Below, one piece after another: positions 63,829 to 64,000 of a stretch of DNA of 64,000 bases; within the stretch, counting starts at the first letter, position 1; every line of letters begins with the position of its first letter. This DNA is from Streptomyces beijiangensis (GTDB taxonomy: Bacteria > Actinomycetota > Actinomycetes > Streptomycetales > Streptomycetaceae): the NCBI RefSeq assembly GCF_017315755.1, contig NZ_JAFLRJ010000004.1, positions 1 through 64,000 on the forward strand, read 5' to 3'. Below the pieces are notes generated by a model, which was given only the letters and a program-made list of their open reading frames with translations, ran no database searches and had not been told where the DNA came from. The position numbers were made by a program, and so were the translations under genes.

Positions 63829-64000
63829 TCAGATACTGATAGAGAACGCCAGCGTGTGCAGCAGAGTTCCGACCTCGGAACGTAGTTGCTCGACTGCGGG
63901 GCGGAGTCGGTCCGCCTGGTGTGCGGGGAGAGAAATGGCCATGGTCGCGGCGGCGGATCCAGCCGTGATCGGGATCGCCGCACAGACCGTGCCCAGCGCG
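63829..64000 (-). CDS. ssgR: IclR-family regulator SsgR, C-terminal end (partial)
   Basis: The minus strand is open from the window edge and ends in TGA at 63829. The visible 56 residues include ALGTVCAAIPITAG and a terminal helix with VEQLRSEVGTLLHTLAF, the C-terminal effector domain pattern of IclR proteins. Its position directly upstream of ssgA, in the same direction, is that of ssgR, the direct activator of ssgA transcription. The DNA-binding part lies outside the window. Confidence 0.8.
   Translation of the reverse strand, partial: ALGTVCAAIPITAGSAAATMAISLPAHQADRLRPAVEQLRSEVGTLLHTLAFSISI

Overview
This window is chromosomal DNA from a Streptomyces species. The GC content is very high and genes are packed with 4-nt start/stop overlaps (GTGA, TTGA). 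It carries lineage markers: SsgA with its IclR-type regulator, a Streptomyces-type copper/DyP operon, SALP and HtrA proteins and several HATPase-only proteins. The gene order (ssgR-ssgA-YibE/F-thiC ... hisC-cydABCD ... serS-pheA-dtpA-sco ... pepP ... GDPD-HtrA) is the core-chromosome order I associate with the S. coelicolor interval near SCO3925-SCO3980, close to oriC. A perfect parS site and two clusters of DnaA-box-like 9-mers support an origin-proximal position. I see no prophage, insertion sequence or CRISPR array.

Layout. 1-12.4 kb: end of a DNA primase/polymerase gene, a secreted repeat protein, a phosphodiester glycosidase-like protein, tRNA-Ser(TGA), an HtrA-type protease, a glycerophosphodiesterase, two small HATPase (anti-sigma-like) proteins, a SEC-C/DUF5926 protein, a degenerate Prim-Pol-like protein, a GAF-SpoIIE phosphatase and aminopeptidase P. 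12.6-18.6 kb: a six-gene copper operon (membrane protein, YcnI, Sco, ECuC, CopCD, DyP peroxidase DtpA). 18.6-26.2 kb: pheA, a DnaA-box cluster, serS, a HAD phosphatase, a class A beta-lactamase-like protein, an abnormal tRNA-like gene, a rhomboid-like protein, a FadR-type regulator and an MFS exporter. 26.5-37.6 kb: an HTH/coiled-coil protein, two coupled ABC exporter pairs, a coupled M24 peptidase / EphD-like fusion / metal-dependent hydrolase / MerR cluster, a second DnaA-box cluster, kptA, a YbjN-like protein and an LLM oxidoreductase.

37.6-53.9 kb: a translationally coupled HSP90-like plus 965-residue TPR protein pair, a HAD phosphatase, an M23 peptidase, a GAF histidine kinase downstream of cydDC, cydB and cydA (with a perfect Rex operator and a 12-nt tandem repeat upstream), then hisC. 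54.2-64 kb: a LacI-type regulator with a 22-bp palindrome in front, a Ser/Thr-type phosphatase, a membrane protein and two lipoprotein genes separated by decayed copies of the thiC C-terminus, thiC with its TPP riboswitch, YibE/F, ssgA and the end of ssgR.

The best candidates for undescribed biology are: the thiC 3' end, which looks like a tail-replacing integration site used at least twice; the HSP90-TPR pair; the 101-nt tRNA-like gene with a broken anticodon arm; and the extra-oriC DnaA-box clusters beside serS and kptA.
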